A stretch of 64,000 nt of DNA, from assembly GCF_013340935.1 (NCBI RefSeq), contig NZ_WHOS01000009.1:62001-126000 (forward strand). Reading direction: 5' to 3'. This stretch comes from Azospirillum melinis. GTDB lineage: Bacteria; Pseudomonadota; Alphaproteobacteria; Azospirillales; Azospirillaceae. How positions within the stretch are numbered: the first letter of the stretch is position 1; every line of letters starts with the position of its first letter. The position numbers and the translations under genes were made by a program. The notes beneath the pieces were generated by a model. That model worked only from the letters and a program-made list of their open reading frames with translations, did not search any database and was not told where the DNA came from. Below are positions 33,735 to 52,579 of this stretch, piece after piece.

Positions 33735-34148
33735 ATGAAGAGCCTGATGATCGGCGCCGCCACCGCTCTGGCCCTGATGGCCGCCCCGGCCTTCGCCGCC
33801 GACAGCGGTTCAATCTCCGGCAGCCCGGCGGCCAACAGCGCCGGCTCAAGCACCAATTCCAACCAGACCAACCCACCCTGCACGTCGAACAACCAGCTCG
33901 GCTGCGGCAGCATGGGCGGCGTGGACAGCAAGAGCGGCGCCACCAGCGGCTCGTCGTCCAGCGGCTCGTCGCTGGGCAGCGGGTCGATGGCCGGTTCCGG
34001 CTCTTCCAGCTCGACCAACGGCACCGGCGGCAACAGCCTGGGCAACAGCGGCTCGATGGGCACCGGTTCCGACGGCCCGGTCGGCACCCAGCAGCCGTCA
34101 GGCTCGATGGGCGGTTCGTCCACCGGCACCGGCAGCACCGCCCGCTGA
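33735..34148 (+). CDS. Secreted Ser/Gly-rich low-complexity protein
   Basis: A 137-residue protein with a standard signal peptide (MKSLMIGAATALALMAAPAFAA). The mature part is almost only Ser, Gly, Asn and Thr with repeated GSGSMxGSGSS and SGSMGTGS units. One pair of Cys (PCTSNNQLGCG) could form a disulfide. No family is recognised. AAAGGA stands just upstream of the ATG. Codon use is like its neighbours. It could be a disordered periplasmic or surface protein. Confidence 0.8.
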   Translation: MKSLMIGAATALALMAAPAFAADSGSISGSPAANSAGSSTNSNQTNPPCTSNNQLGCGSMGGVDSKSGATSGSSSSGSSLGSGSMAGSGSSSSTNGTGGNSLGNSGSMGTGSDGPVGTQQPSGSMGGSSTGTGSTAR

Positions 34149-34170
34149 TCCAAGCAGTACGGTAAAGAAG

Positions 34171-34199
34171 AAGGGCGCGCGGTCACCCGCGCGCCCTTT
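34171..34199. terminator. Bidirectional terminator between the Ser/Gly-rich gene and treY
   Basis: Stem AAGGGCGCGCGG / CCGCGCGCCCTT with loop TCAC. T-rich flanks occur on both strands (CCCTTTC rightward; CTTCTTCTTT leftward), so it should serve both convergent genes. Confidence 0.9.
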
Positions 34200-34217
34200 C
34201 CCGTTCCAGGCTGGTCG

Positions 34218-36998
<2,781 letters not shown>

Positions 36999-37049
36999 GG
37001 GTGTGTGCTCCTCGGAATGGGAAGGGCGGAGTGGGAAAGGACCAGGGTG

Positions 37050-42656
<5,607 letters not shown>

Positions 42657-42698
42657 GAGGGCTCCTCCCCTGTTGAGCGCTGGGTGGCACGTCGCTCA

Positions 42699-42722
42699 AA
42701 CAGCACGGAGGGAAGGAGTTCC
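42699..42722 (-). promoter_or_regulatory. Candidate EcfG promoter of the trehalose fusion gene
   Basis: On the minus strand GGAAC (42722-42718), 16 nt, then GTT (42701-42699), matching GGAAC-N16/17-GTT. The expected start of transcription is about 35 nt before the GTG. An inverted repeat TTGAGCG-N13-CGCTCAA (42673-42699) lies at the predicted start site. Trehalose genes are common EcfG targets in alphaproteobacteria. Confidence 0.6.
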
Positions 42723-42776
42723 CGCACCCGCGAAGCCGTTTCCACGAACGACCGCGCCCTTCTCCCAAAAGAGTTG

Positions 42777-43085
42777 TCAGACGGTTCGCGGGTGATGCGG
42801 CAGATGGGCGATGCGGCCGATCCTCTCGGCCACTTGAAGGGCCTCGACCACATCGTCCAAACGCCCGTCGCGCATAAGGTTGTGCGCGTGGGTGTTCAGC
42901 GCGGCGACGACGGCCCGTTCATCGGACACCCCGCGGGCAGGCTGGCCGTCTGGGTCGAGCACGGTGGCACCCAGCGCCGCCATGGCCTCCGCAGTCAGGT
43001 TTACGGCCTCCGACAGGGCCTCTTCGTCGTCATCCGCGGCGGTCAGGATCGGTTCCAGAAGCTCCGCAAGGAGACGGGGGGTCAT
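42777..43085 (-). CDS. Small acidic helical protein upstream of the trehalose genes
   Basis: A 102-residue protein, MTPRLLAELLEPILTAADDD at the start and DVVEALQVAERIGRIAHLPH near the end. It is predicted almost wholly alpha-helical, acidic, without signal peptide or Cys. No family recognised. The ATG at 43085 has GAGG 9 nt upstream; an upstream in-frame ATG also exists. It lies 120 bp before the fusion gene on the same strand, with an EcfG-like promoter in between, so it may be separately expressed. Confidence 0.65.
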   Translation of the reverse strand: MTPRLLAELLEPILTAADDDEEALSEAVNLTAEAMAALGATVLDPDGQPARGVSDERAVVAALNTHAHNLMRDGRLDDVVEALQVAERIGRIAHLPHHPRTV

Positions 43086-43326
43086 GGTGCTAATCCTCGG
43101 TGACATTCTCAGGCCGTCCCCTTCGACGTCGGTGCTGCACGGTCTATCGGTACAACAGCCGGAACGAAGGAAAGGTCCGTCCCGCCGCGCCACCCGCGGC
43201 GCCGGCCGGACGGGTGGAGACGGCACATGGGAACCGGCAGAGCCACTGGCAAGCTTGGGCGTTCGTCAACTGCCCCGATGGGAGAGTTGCAGGACGGGAC
43301 TGCCAGGCCCTCAGTCGGCCGTTCCG

Positions 43327-45012
43327 TCAGGTGGGGGAAACCGAGAACCAGCCGGCCGAGACCTGCCACTGCTTCACATTGTCGAGCGAGAGCGTGAAGC
43401 CGTTGCCGGTAACGCCCGGTGCCGGAAGTCCGAGTTCACCGTTGGTGAAGCTGGCCACCACGCCCATTCCGTCCGCGCGGTCGGTGAAGCGCGCCATGAT
43501 GTCGGAAGGGCTGAGCGAGGTGTGGTGGAAGCTCAGCACATCGACGCCCGGCTGGAAATCCGTGACCGTCGTCACCGTCTTTTCCGACCACAGGACATAG
43601 GAATTGCCGCCGGGGCCCGGATAGGAGGTCCAGGCCTTCGGATCCTGCCAGAGCCGGTTCGGCGGAGAGCCGAGATCGACGAGAAAGGTGTCGGCACCGC
43701 CGCCGCCGGTCAGGCGATCGTTGCCGGTCCAGGCCACCAGCGTGTCGTCGCCGTCACCGCCGCTCAGCGTGTCGTTGCCCGACGCCACCCATGTGTAGAA
43801 TCGCGCGTCGTTGTATCCGACCGCCAGCAGATAATCGTCGCTGGCGCCCCCCTCCACGACCGCACCGCCGCCACCGCCGAAGCCGCCGTTCAGCGTGTCG
43901 TTGCCGGCACCCCCCAGAAGGCGGATTTGGGTGTTGGTGCTCCCGGCGGAAATCCAGTCGTCAGCAGCGCTTCCCGTGATGGTCGGAACCGACGGATCGG
44001 TGATCGGATTGATGAACACCCGCATCCGCTCGACATTGGCCGGTATCGAATAATTGAAGTAGCCGCTGATGCCGTCCTCGATCAGGATAAGTTCGTCGGT
44101 GCCCGCATCGGTCGCTTCAGTCACCAGCACGCCGGCGGAATGGACGTAATAGGTGTCGTTGCCGCCTCCGCCATTCAGCGTGTCGTTCTGCGCACCGTAC
44201 AGCGTGTCGTCGCCGGTTTCGCCGAACAGCCGGTCACTGTAGTCGCTGTAGCCAGTGTGGCCGCCGACCATCGTGCTGGTGGAAATGGTGTATCCGTCGA
44301 TCCCGTCGAGTATGTCATCGCCGGATCCGCCATTCAGAATCCGGACATGGCCGGGCGCTCCGTCAAAAGCGATCCAATGGTCATTGCCGTCCAGCGCCGC
44401 CATGTCGTTCGGCATGCGGCCTTCGCGCCTGCCGAAGGCGTCGTAATGGGTGCGGGCGGTCATCCAGCCGGCATTCACCGCATCGCGGACATCCGGATAG
44501 GCCTGGAGATACCACGTCTCGTCAAAAGCGCCCGACGGGGAAGGAGGAAGCGGCGGAGTGGGCCTCGCATAGAAGGCCACCCCCTCGTAGCGATAGCTCG
44601 ACAGGCTTGCTATCACCCCGTCCCGCTCGCTTTCGGAGGCGGTGAAGAAATGACTGCCGGTCGCCGTGTCGAGGAAGCGGTAAACGGGCTGGGAGAATTG
44701 ATAGTCCGGGGTCGCGGAGACGAGGAAGGCCTGCGGGTCCTCCAGACGGTAATGGTCCGCCATGTTCTGGAGGATGTAGTCCCGTTCGGTGACGCTGGCG
44801 GTGTAGAAATGCTCCCCGGTGTCCAGCCTGACGAAGCGGGCCACCGACACCGGGTTGCTGGCGCCGCCACCCTGCAGGAAAGCGACGCCTTCATAGCTCA
44901 TGTCGGCCATTCCGGCGATGATGCCGTCCCGCTCGGCCGTGCTCGCCGTGTAGAAATGCTCTCCCGTCCTGCGATTGAAGAAACGGAAGGCTTTTGAAGT
45001 CACCCCGTCCAT
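43327..45012 (-). CDS. Secreted RTX protein with three N-terminal DUF5648-type repeats
   Basis: A 561-residue protein. Residues 1-151 are three copies of a 50-residue unit with the core F-x-(T)-G-(E/S)-HF-(Y/F)-TAS-x-x-ERD, as in DUF5648-type domains. Residues about 164-204 (WYLQAYPDVRDAVNAGWMTA, then HYDAFGRREGR) are a unit common in RTX and S-layer-like proteins. From about 225 on there are RTX nonapeptides (GGSGDDILDG, GETGDDTLYG, GGAGNDTLNG, GGDGDDTLV, GGGGADTFLVDLG) that bind calcium. No N-terminal signal peptide and a hydrophobic C-terminal end, as expected for type I secretion, but no exporter genes are near. Its role may be surface adhesion or binding; no catalytic domain seen. Confidence 0.85.
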   Translation of the reverse strand: MDGVTSKAFRFFNRRTGEHFYTASTAERDGIIAGMADMSYEGVAFLQGGGASNPVSVARFVRLDTGEHFYTASVTERDYILQNMADHYRLEDPQAFLVSATPDYQFSQPVYRFLDTATGSHFFTASESERDGVIASLSSYRYEGVAFYARPTPPLPPSPSGAFDETWYLQAYPDVRDAVNAGWMTARTHYDAFGRREGRMPNDMAALDGNDHWIAFDGAPGHVRILNGGSGDDILDGIDGYTISTSTMVGGHTGYSDYSDRLFGETGDDTLYGAQNDTLNGGGGNDTYYVHSAGVLVTEATDAGTDELILIEDGISGYFNYSIPANVERMRVFINPITDPSVPTITGSAADDWISAGSTNTQIRLLGGAGNDTLNGGFGGGGGAVVEGGASDDYLLAVGYNDARFYTWVASGNDTLSGGDGDDTLVAWTGNDRLTGGGGADTFLVDLGSPPNRLWQDPKAWTSYPGPGGNSYVLWSEKTVTTVTDFQPGVDVLSFHHTSLSPSDIMARFTDRADGMGVVASFTNGELGLPAPGVTGNGFTLSLDNVKQWQVSAGWFSVSPT

Positions 45013-45121
45013 CGCCGCATCCGCGATTGCCGCCGATCAACCCCCGGCAGGGTGGCGCAATAACCCTTCGGGAACAATGACCATTCCGTTCGCCGAACGG
45101 GGTGCAAAATGTCGCATGCCC

Positions 45122-46492
45122 TCAGTCGAGGAAGTCGTCGCGGCTCAGCCCATAGCGCTTGAGCTTGTCGTAGAAGGTCTTGCGCGGGATGTTCAGCGCC
45201 TCGATGGCGGCCTTCACGCTGCCGCGGTGGCGGGCGAGTTCGGCCTGGATCAACCCCTTTTCGTACAGATCGACCTGCTCGGCCAGCGATAGTGCGGAAG
45301 GTGCCGAGACCGGGGCCGGCGCCACATCCTCCAGCCCCAGAACGAACCGGTCGGCCGCGTTGCGCAGCTCGCGGACATTGCCCGGCCAGTCCTGCCCCAT
45401 CAGGCGCTGCATCTGCTCGCGGCTCGGCACCCGCGGCTCGCGGTTGTAGCGGGCGGCGGCCTGGGCGACGAAATGCTGGAACAGCAGGGGGATGTCGTCG
45501 CGCCGCTCGCGCAGCGGCGGAATGGTCAGCACCACCACATTCAGCCGGTAATAGAGGTCGGCCCGGAACTTCCCGGCATCCGCCGCCTGCCGCAGGTCGG
45601 ACTTGGTGGCGGCGACCACCCGCAGATCGACCGGCACCTGCTCGTTCGATCCCAGCGGTTCGACCACCCGTTCTTGGATCACCCGCAGCAGCTTAACCTG
45701 CAGGGCCAGCGGCATGCTTTCGATCTCGTCCAGGAACAGGGTGCCGCCGCCGGCATGCTCGATCCGGCCGACCCGGCGCTTGGCGGCACCGGTGAAGGCG
45801 CCGGCTTCGTGCCCGAACAGCTCGCTCTCGAAGATCGATTCCGGCATGGCGCCGCAGTTCAGCGCGACGAAGGGGTTCTTGCGCCGGCCACTGGCGGCAT
45901 GCAGCGCGCGGGCGACCATCTCCTTTCCGGTACCGGTCTCGCCGAACACCAGAACGTCGGCATCGGTGTCGGCGACCGCGGCGATGGTGGTGCGCAGCCG
46001 CTCGATGCCCGGCGTGCGGCCGACGATGGTCTCCGCCGGGTCGATGCCGCCGGCAATCTGCGCCCGCAGCCGGCGGTTCTCCATCACCAGCCGGCGCTTC
46101 TCCACCGCCCGCCGCGCCACCTCGGTCAGCCGGTCGGACGGAAAGGGCTTCTCCAGGAAATCATAGGCGCCGTTGCGCATCGCCTCCACCGCCATCGGCA
46201 CGTCGCCGTGGCCGGTGATCAGGATGACCGGCAGGTCGGGATCGATCTCCTGCACCCGCGCCAGCAGGGCCAGCCCGTCCATCTGCGGCATGCGCACATC
46301 GGTGACGAGGCATCCCGGCCAGTCGCGGCCAATATGGCGCAGCGCCCGCTCCGCCCCGTCGCAGGCCGTCACCTCGAACCCCGCCAGCTCCAGTGCCTGC
46401 TGCCCAGCCAGCCGCACGGCGCGCTCGTCATCGACAAAGATCACGCAGCCGGCAGCCTCTGGACCGGCGACCTCAGGAATGGACCGGCTCAT
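45122..46492 (-). CDS. dctD: C4-dicarboxylate response regulator, sigma-54 activator DctD
   Basis: A 456-residue NtrC-family activator. Receiver with D65 in LVTDVRMPQMDG; AAA+ domain with Walker A GETGTGKE, the sigma-54 contact loop EAGAFTGAAKRR, Walker B GGTLFLDEIESM and RLNVVVLTIPPLRERRDDI; C-terminal Fis-type helix-turn-helix (GSVKAAIEALNIPRKTFYDKLKRYGL). The tail NIPRKTFYDKL is characteristic of DctD. It overlaps dctB by 4 nt and is expected to activate dctA, whose upstream region holds matching sites. Confidence 0.94.
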   Translation of the reverse strand: MSRSIPEVAGPEAAGCVIFVDDERAVRLAGQQALELAGFEVTACDGAERALRHIGRDWPGCLVTDVRMPQMDGLALLARVQEIDPDLPVILITGHGDVPMAVEAMRNGAYDFLEKPFPSDRLTEVARRAVEKRRLVMENRRLRAQIAGGIDPAETIVGRTPGIERLRTTIAAVADTDADVLVFGETGTGKEMVARALHAASGRRKNPFVALNCGAMPESIFESELFGHEAGAFTGAAKRRVGRIEHAGGGTLFLDEIESMPLALQVKLLRVIQERVVEPLGSNEQVPVDLRVVAATKSDLRQAADAGKFRADLYYRLNVVVLTIPPLRERRDDIPLLFQHFVAQAAARYNREPRVPSREQMQRLMGQDWPGNVRELRNAADRFVLGLEDVAPAPVSAPSALSLAEQVDLYEKGLIQAELARHRGSVKAAIEALNIPRKTFYDKLKRYGLSRDDFLD

Positions 46493-48339
46493 TGATTCTG
46501 CTCCTTGGGAGGCTGCTCCGCGCTGGTCAGCCGCAGGGTGAAGACGGCGCCATAGCCGGGCTTCCCGGTGCGGTTGGCGGCGGTCAGGCTGCCGCCGAAA
46601 TCCTCGACGATACCATGGCTGATCGACAGGCCGAGCCCCAGCCCTTTGTCCGCTTCCTTGGTGGTGAAGAAGGGGACGAACAGGCGAGGCAGGTCGGCCT
46701 CGGCAATGCCCCCGCCGGTATCGGCGACGCTCAGCAGGGCCTCGCCCTCGGCCGCGACCAGCCCGATGCGCAGACGGCGCACCGGACAGCCGCGCATGGC
46801 GTCGGCGGCGTTGCCGATCAGATTGACCAGCACCTGCTGGAGCCGCACATCCTCCGCCACCACCCGGACCGGCTGGTCGGGCAGATCGGCCTCGACAGTG
46901 ATGTCCTCGCGCCGCAGCTTGGCCTCCAGCAGGGCCAGGGCCTGGATCACCGCGCCCTGCACCGACACCGGGCCCAGCGTACCGGAGGCGCGGCGAGCGA
47001 ACCCCTTCAACTGGCGGGTGATGGCGGCCATGCGGTCGGTCAGTTCGGCAATCTCCGCCAGATTGTCGCGCACCGAGTCCAGCCGCCCGCGCTCCAGCAG
47101 CACCACCGCGTTGTCGGCGAAGCTGCGCATGGCGGCCAGCGGCTGGTTGATCTCATGGGCAATGCCGGCCGACATCTGGCCCAGCGCCGCCAGCTTGGCC
47201 GCCTGGGTCAGCTCGTTCTCCGCCGCGCGCAGGTCGGCGGTGGCGGCGGCGACCCGGCGTTCCAGCTCCGCCCGCGATTCCTCCTGCAGAGCGATCCGTT
47301 CCACCAGGGCCACCCGGCGCAGGGCCACGGCATAGGCGGCCAGCGCCGCCATCGCCACCGCCGCCGCGGCCAGAAGCCCGGCGACCCAAGCGTGGGCGGT
47401 CACCGGATCCAGGCTGGTCAGGCTGTGCAGGGTCCAGTCGCCGCCCGGCATGGCGACTGAGGTCAGCAGATAGCGCTTCTGCCCGTCCTTCTCCTCCAGG
47501 GCGATGCGGTCGGACGCGCCGCCGAAGGCCCAGGGCAGCACGTCCAGCCCCTCGCTGGTGCCTTCCGGGATGATCGGCAGGCTGATCGGCAGGCGGCGGG
47601 GCAGGGCGTGATAGCGCCAGGACGGCACGTTGGTGATGAACACCACCCCGTCGCGGTCGGTCACCAGCAGCCTCTCCTGGCCCGGCGTCCAGGCCGCTTC
47701 CAGCCGGTCGAAGCCCAACTTCAGCACCACCGCCCCCACTGTGCGGTTTTCCGCCACCACCCGGTTCGCGGTGTAGAAGCCCGGCACCAGGGACGTGGTG
47801 CCCAGCGCGAAATGGTGCCCCTCGCCCTGGTCCATTGCCATGCGGAAATAGGGCCGATAGGAGAAATTCTCGCCCACGAAGCTGGCCGGGCTGTTCCAAT
47901 TGCTGGCCGCCACCGTCGTGCCCTTGGCGTCCATCACGTATAGCGCCAGCGCATCCAGCGCACGGGCGATGTCCTGGAGCTTGCGGTTCAGCCGGTCGAC
48001 GGCACCCGGCGTCGGGTTGGCCAGCAGGGCGCGCACCTCCGCATCCTGCGCCAGGGCGAGCGGTACGGCGGCATGCCGCTCCAGCTCCGCCCGCAGATTG
48101 GCGTTGTAGAGCGCCAGCTGCGCCCGGGCGCTCTCCCGCAGATCCTCCTGCGCCAGCGACGAGGCCCAGCCCGCCGCAAGCCCGGCCGCCACCGGCACAC
48201 CCAGCAGCAGAGTGGCCAGCAGCAGCCGGCGCGGCCGTTCCAGCGCCCGCGCCACCAGCTGCGCCGCCGGCGAAAGCGTCACGGCCGGGGAGGGAAGGGT
48301 GGTTGAATCTGTCGCTTGTTCGCCCGGATGGATAAGCAA
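46489..48339 (-). CDS. dctB: C4-dicarboxylate sensor histidine kinase DctB
   Basis: A 616-residue sensor. TM1 at about 38-60 and TM2 at about 306-335 flank a periplasmic double-PAS domain with the DctB-like segments FVGENFSYRPYFRMAMDQG, FALGTTSLVPGFYTANRVV and VLKLGFDRLEAAW. The HisKA has H395 in GIAHEINQPLAAMRSFADNA, the DctB hallmark, and the ATPase has NLIGNAADAM, VADTGGGI and GLGLSISHGIVEDFGG. Start is TTG with AGGGG about 6 nt upstream; no better in-frame start is seen. Divergent from dctA. Confidence 0.92.
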   Translation of the reverse strand: MLIHPGEQATDSTTLPSPAVTLSPAAQLVARALERPRRLLLATLLLGVPVAAGLAAGWASSLAQEDLRESARAQLALYNANLRAELERHAAVPLALAQDAEVRALLANPTPGAVDRLNRKLQDIARALDALALYVMDAKGTTVAASNWNSPASFVGENFSYRPYFRMAMDQGEGHHFALGTTSLVPGFYTANRVVAENRTVGAVVLKLGFDRLEAAWTPGQERLLVTDRDGVVFITNVPSWRYHALPRRLPISLPIIPEGTSEGLDVLPWAFGGASDRIALEEKDGQKRYLLTSVAMPGGDWTLHSLTSLDPVTAHAWVAGLLAAAAVAMAALAAYAVALRRVALVERIALQEESRAELERRVAAATADLRAAENELTQAAKLAALGQMSAGIAHEINQPLAAMRSFADNAVVLLERGRLDSVRDNLAEIAELTDRMAAITRQLKGFARRASGTLGPVSVQGAVIQALALLEAKLRREDITVEADLPDQPVRVVAEDVRLQQVLVNLIGNAADAMRGCPVRRLRIGLVAAEGEALLSVADTGGGIAEADLPRLFVPFFTTKEADKGLGLGLSISHGIVEDFGGSLTAANRTGKPGYGAVFTLRLTSAEQPPKEQNQ

Positions 48340-48391
48340 CGCGGCCCCTGATCATGCTGCGCCGCAACAATGATGCCGCAGCGCTGTGAAG

Positions 48392-48443
48392 TGTGTGGAT
48401 TTTCGCACATCGCCGGACCCCGTGTCGTGCGGATTCTCGCCCT
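48392..48443 (+). promoter_or_regulatory. Two tandem DctD-type activator sites upstream of dctA
   Basis: Site 1 TGTGTGGATTTTCGCACA (48392-48409) is an imperfect palindrome close to the rhizobial DctD core TGTGCG...CGCACA. Site 2 (48426-48443, CGTGCGGATTCTCGCCCT) matches it at 13 of 18 positions. Their starts are 34 bp apart, about three helical turns, and they sit 50-100 bp before the sigma-54 promoter. Confidence 0.7.
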
Positions 48444-48483
48444 CGCCATTTCGCCAAATGCTTGATGTTGCTGGATTCAGCAA

Positions 48484-48500
48484 TTGGCCCACCGCTTGCT
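48484..48500 (+). promoter_or_regulatory. Sigma-54 promoter of dctA
   Basis: TTGGCCCACCGCTTGCT has GG at 48486-48487 and GC at 48498-48499 with correct -24/-12 spacing; it departs from TGGCAC-N5-TTGC at one position. Expected transcription start about 48511, giving a leader of about 100 nt. Confidence 0.82.
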
Positions 48501-48611
48501 TTCATAGGCAATCAGTTGGGGGCCGCCCGCCCAGCCGGCGCCGAATGCCGGACGAAAGAACGGGCACCCCGCCAGGAACGCCGTTCTGAGGAACGCCACG
48601 AGGAGAGCAGC

Positions 48612-49928
48612 ATGAGCGCAGACGCGACCGCCGTCCGGCATGGCACGGTGAAGAAGCCCTTCTACACCAACCTGACCTTCCAGGTCCTGACCGCCATCAG
48701 CATCGGCATCCTGCTGGGGCACTTCTACCCGTCCATCGCGGTGGAGATGAAGCCGCTGGGCGACCTGTTCATCAAGATGGTCAAGATGGTCATCGGCCCG
48801 ATCGTCTTCCTGACGGTGGTGACCGGCATCTCCTCGATCGGCAACCTGAAGAAGGTCGGCAAGGTCGGCGGCAAGGCCCTGCTGTATTTCGAGGTGGTGA
48901 CCACCTTCGCGCTCGGCATCGGCCTGATCGTCGTCAACCTCGTCCGCCCCGGCGCCGGCATGAACATCGTCCCCGGCCAGCTGAAGGCCGACGCGGTGCA
49001 GAAATACGCCACCTCCGCCAAGGAGCACGGCTTCATGGACTTCGTCGTCGGCATCGTGCCGGACAACGTCGTCGGCGCCTTCGTCCAGGGCGACATGCTG
49101 CAAATCCTGTTCTTCGCGGTGGTGTTCGGCGTCGCGCTGTCCGCCATGGGCCAGAAGGGCAAGGTCGTCGAGGACATCTTCGACAAGATCAGCCACGCCC
49201 TGTTCGGCGTGATCGGCATCCTGATGCGCGTCGCCCCGGTCGGCGCCTTCGGCGCCATGTCCTTCACCATCGGCAAGTACGGCATCTCGTCGCTGACCGC
49301 TCTCGGCCAGCTGATGGCGTCGGTCTACCTCACCATGGCGATCTTCATCTTCGTCGTGCTGGGCAGCATCGCCAAGGCCTATGGCTTCAGCATCTGGAAC
49401 TTCATCCGCTACATCCGCCAGGAACTGCTGATCGTTCTCGGCACCTCGTCCTCCGAATCCGTGCTGCCGCGGATGATGGAAAAGATGCAGAAGTTCGGCT
49501 GCTCCAAGCATGTCGTCGGCCTCGTCATCCCGACCGGCTACTCCTTCAACCTGGACGGCACCTCGATCTACCTGTCGATGGCCGCGATCTTCATCGCCCA
49601 GGCCTTCAACGTCGACCTGACGATCTGGCAGCAGCTCTACATCCTGGTCATCCTGATGCTGACCTCCAAGGGTGCGGCGGCGGTCACCGGCGGCGGTTTC
49701 GTGACCCTGGCGGCCACCCTGTCGGCCACCGGCGTCCTGCCGATCGAAGGTCTGGCGCTGCTGCTGGGTGTCGACCGCTTCATGTCGGAAGCCCGTGCGC
49801 TGACCAACCTGATCGGCAACGGTGTGGCCACCGTCGTCGTCGCCAAGATGGAAGGCGAGTTCGACGAGAGCAAGGCGGTCGCCGAATACCAGCAGCACTT
49901 CAAGGAGCCGGCTCTGGCCCGCCTGTGA
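48612..49928 (+). CDS. dctA: C4-dicarboxylate transport protein DctA
   Basis: A 438-residue DAACS-family symporter for succinate, fumarate and malate. Family marks: [25 protein letters not shown] (in part [16 protein letters not shown]), the serine-rich re-entrant loop [14 protein letters not shown], the [19 protein letters not shown] segment (NLDGTxIY) and the second hairpin [19 protein letters not shown]. About eight membrane helices. GAGGAG lies 5 nt before the ATG. Expression should be RpoN- and DctD-dependent. A terminator follows 95 nt after the stop. Confidence 0.96.
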   Translation: MSADATAVRHGTVKKPFYTNLTFQVLTAISIGILLGHFYPSIAVEMKPLGDLFIKMVKMVIGPIVFLTVVTGISSIGNLKKVGKVGGKALLYFEVVTTFALGIGLIVVNLVRPGAGMNIVPGQLKADAVQKYATSAKEHGFMDFVVGIVPDNVVGAFVQGDMLQILFFAVVFGVALSAMGQKGKVVEDIFDKISHALFGVIGILMRVAPVGAFGAMSFTIGKYGISSLTALGQLMASVYLTMAIFIFVVLGSIAKAYGFSIWNFIRYIRQELLIVLGTSSSESVLPRMMEKMQKFGCSKHVVGLVIPTGYSFNLDGTSIYLSMAAIFIAQAFNVDLTIWQQLYILVILMLTSKGAAAVTGGGFVTLAATLSATGVLPIEGLALLLGVDRFMSEARALTNLIGNGVATVVVAKMEGEFDESKAVAEYQQHFKEPALARL

Positions 49929-50021
49929 GCACCTGCACAAGACGCGCGGCAAGCATGCGCGGGCCGGTTTTGGAAATTCCAAAGATGATCCATCCGGCCC
50001 GGCAAAGGTTCCTGTAAGATC

Positions 50022-50062
50022 AGGGGGACGCTTCGATTTGGTTCGAATCGTCCCCTTCTGTA
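50022..50062 (+). terminator. Rho-independent terminator after dctA
   Basis: Stem GGGGACGCTTCGA / TCGAATCGTCCCC (one mismatch) with a 6-nt loop, followed by TTCTGTATT. Confidence 0.85.
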
Positions 50063-50166
50063 TTCCGGGTGGTTGGCGCATCAGTCCGAATGGGCTATAA
50101 CCGCCATCCAGATGAAGTGAACCCAAAGAATTAACTGAAATCTCGTTAACCGGAGGAAGAGACCCG

Positions 50167-52479
<2,313 letters not shown>

Positions 52480-52493
52480 ATCAAGGGAGGGCA

Positions 52494-52519
52494 GGGGGCG
52501 CGGTGATTGCCGCGCCCCC
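52494..52519 (+). terminator. Hairpin terminator after maeB
   Basis: Perfect 10-bp stem GGGGGCGCGG / CCGCGCCCCC with loop TGATTG, 15 nt past the stop; weak T-tail (ATTCC). Confidence 0.7.
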
Positions 52520-52579
52520 ATTCCACCGCATCGGAATCGTGCTATCCCTTACCCGTAGCCAACAGGAACGGCACGGGGC

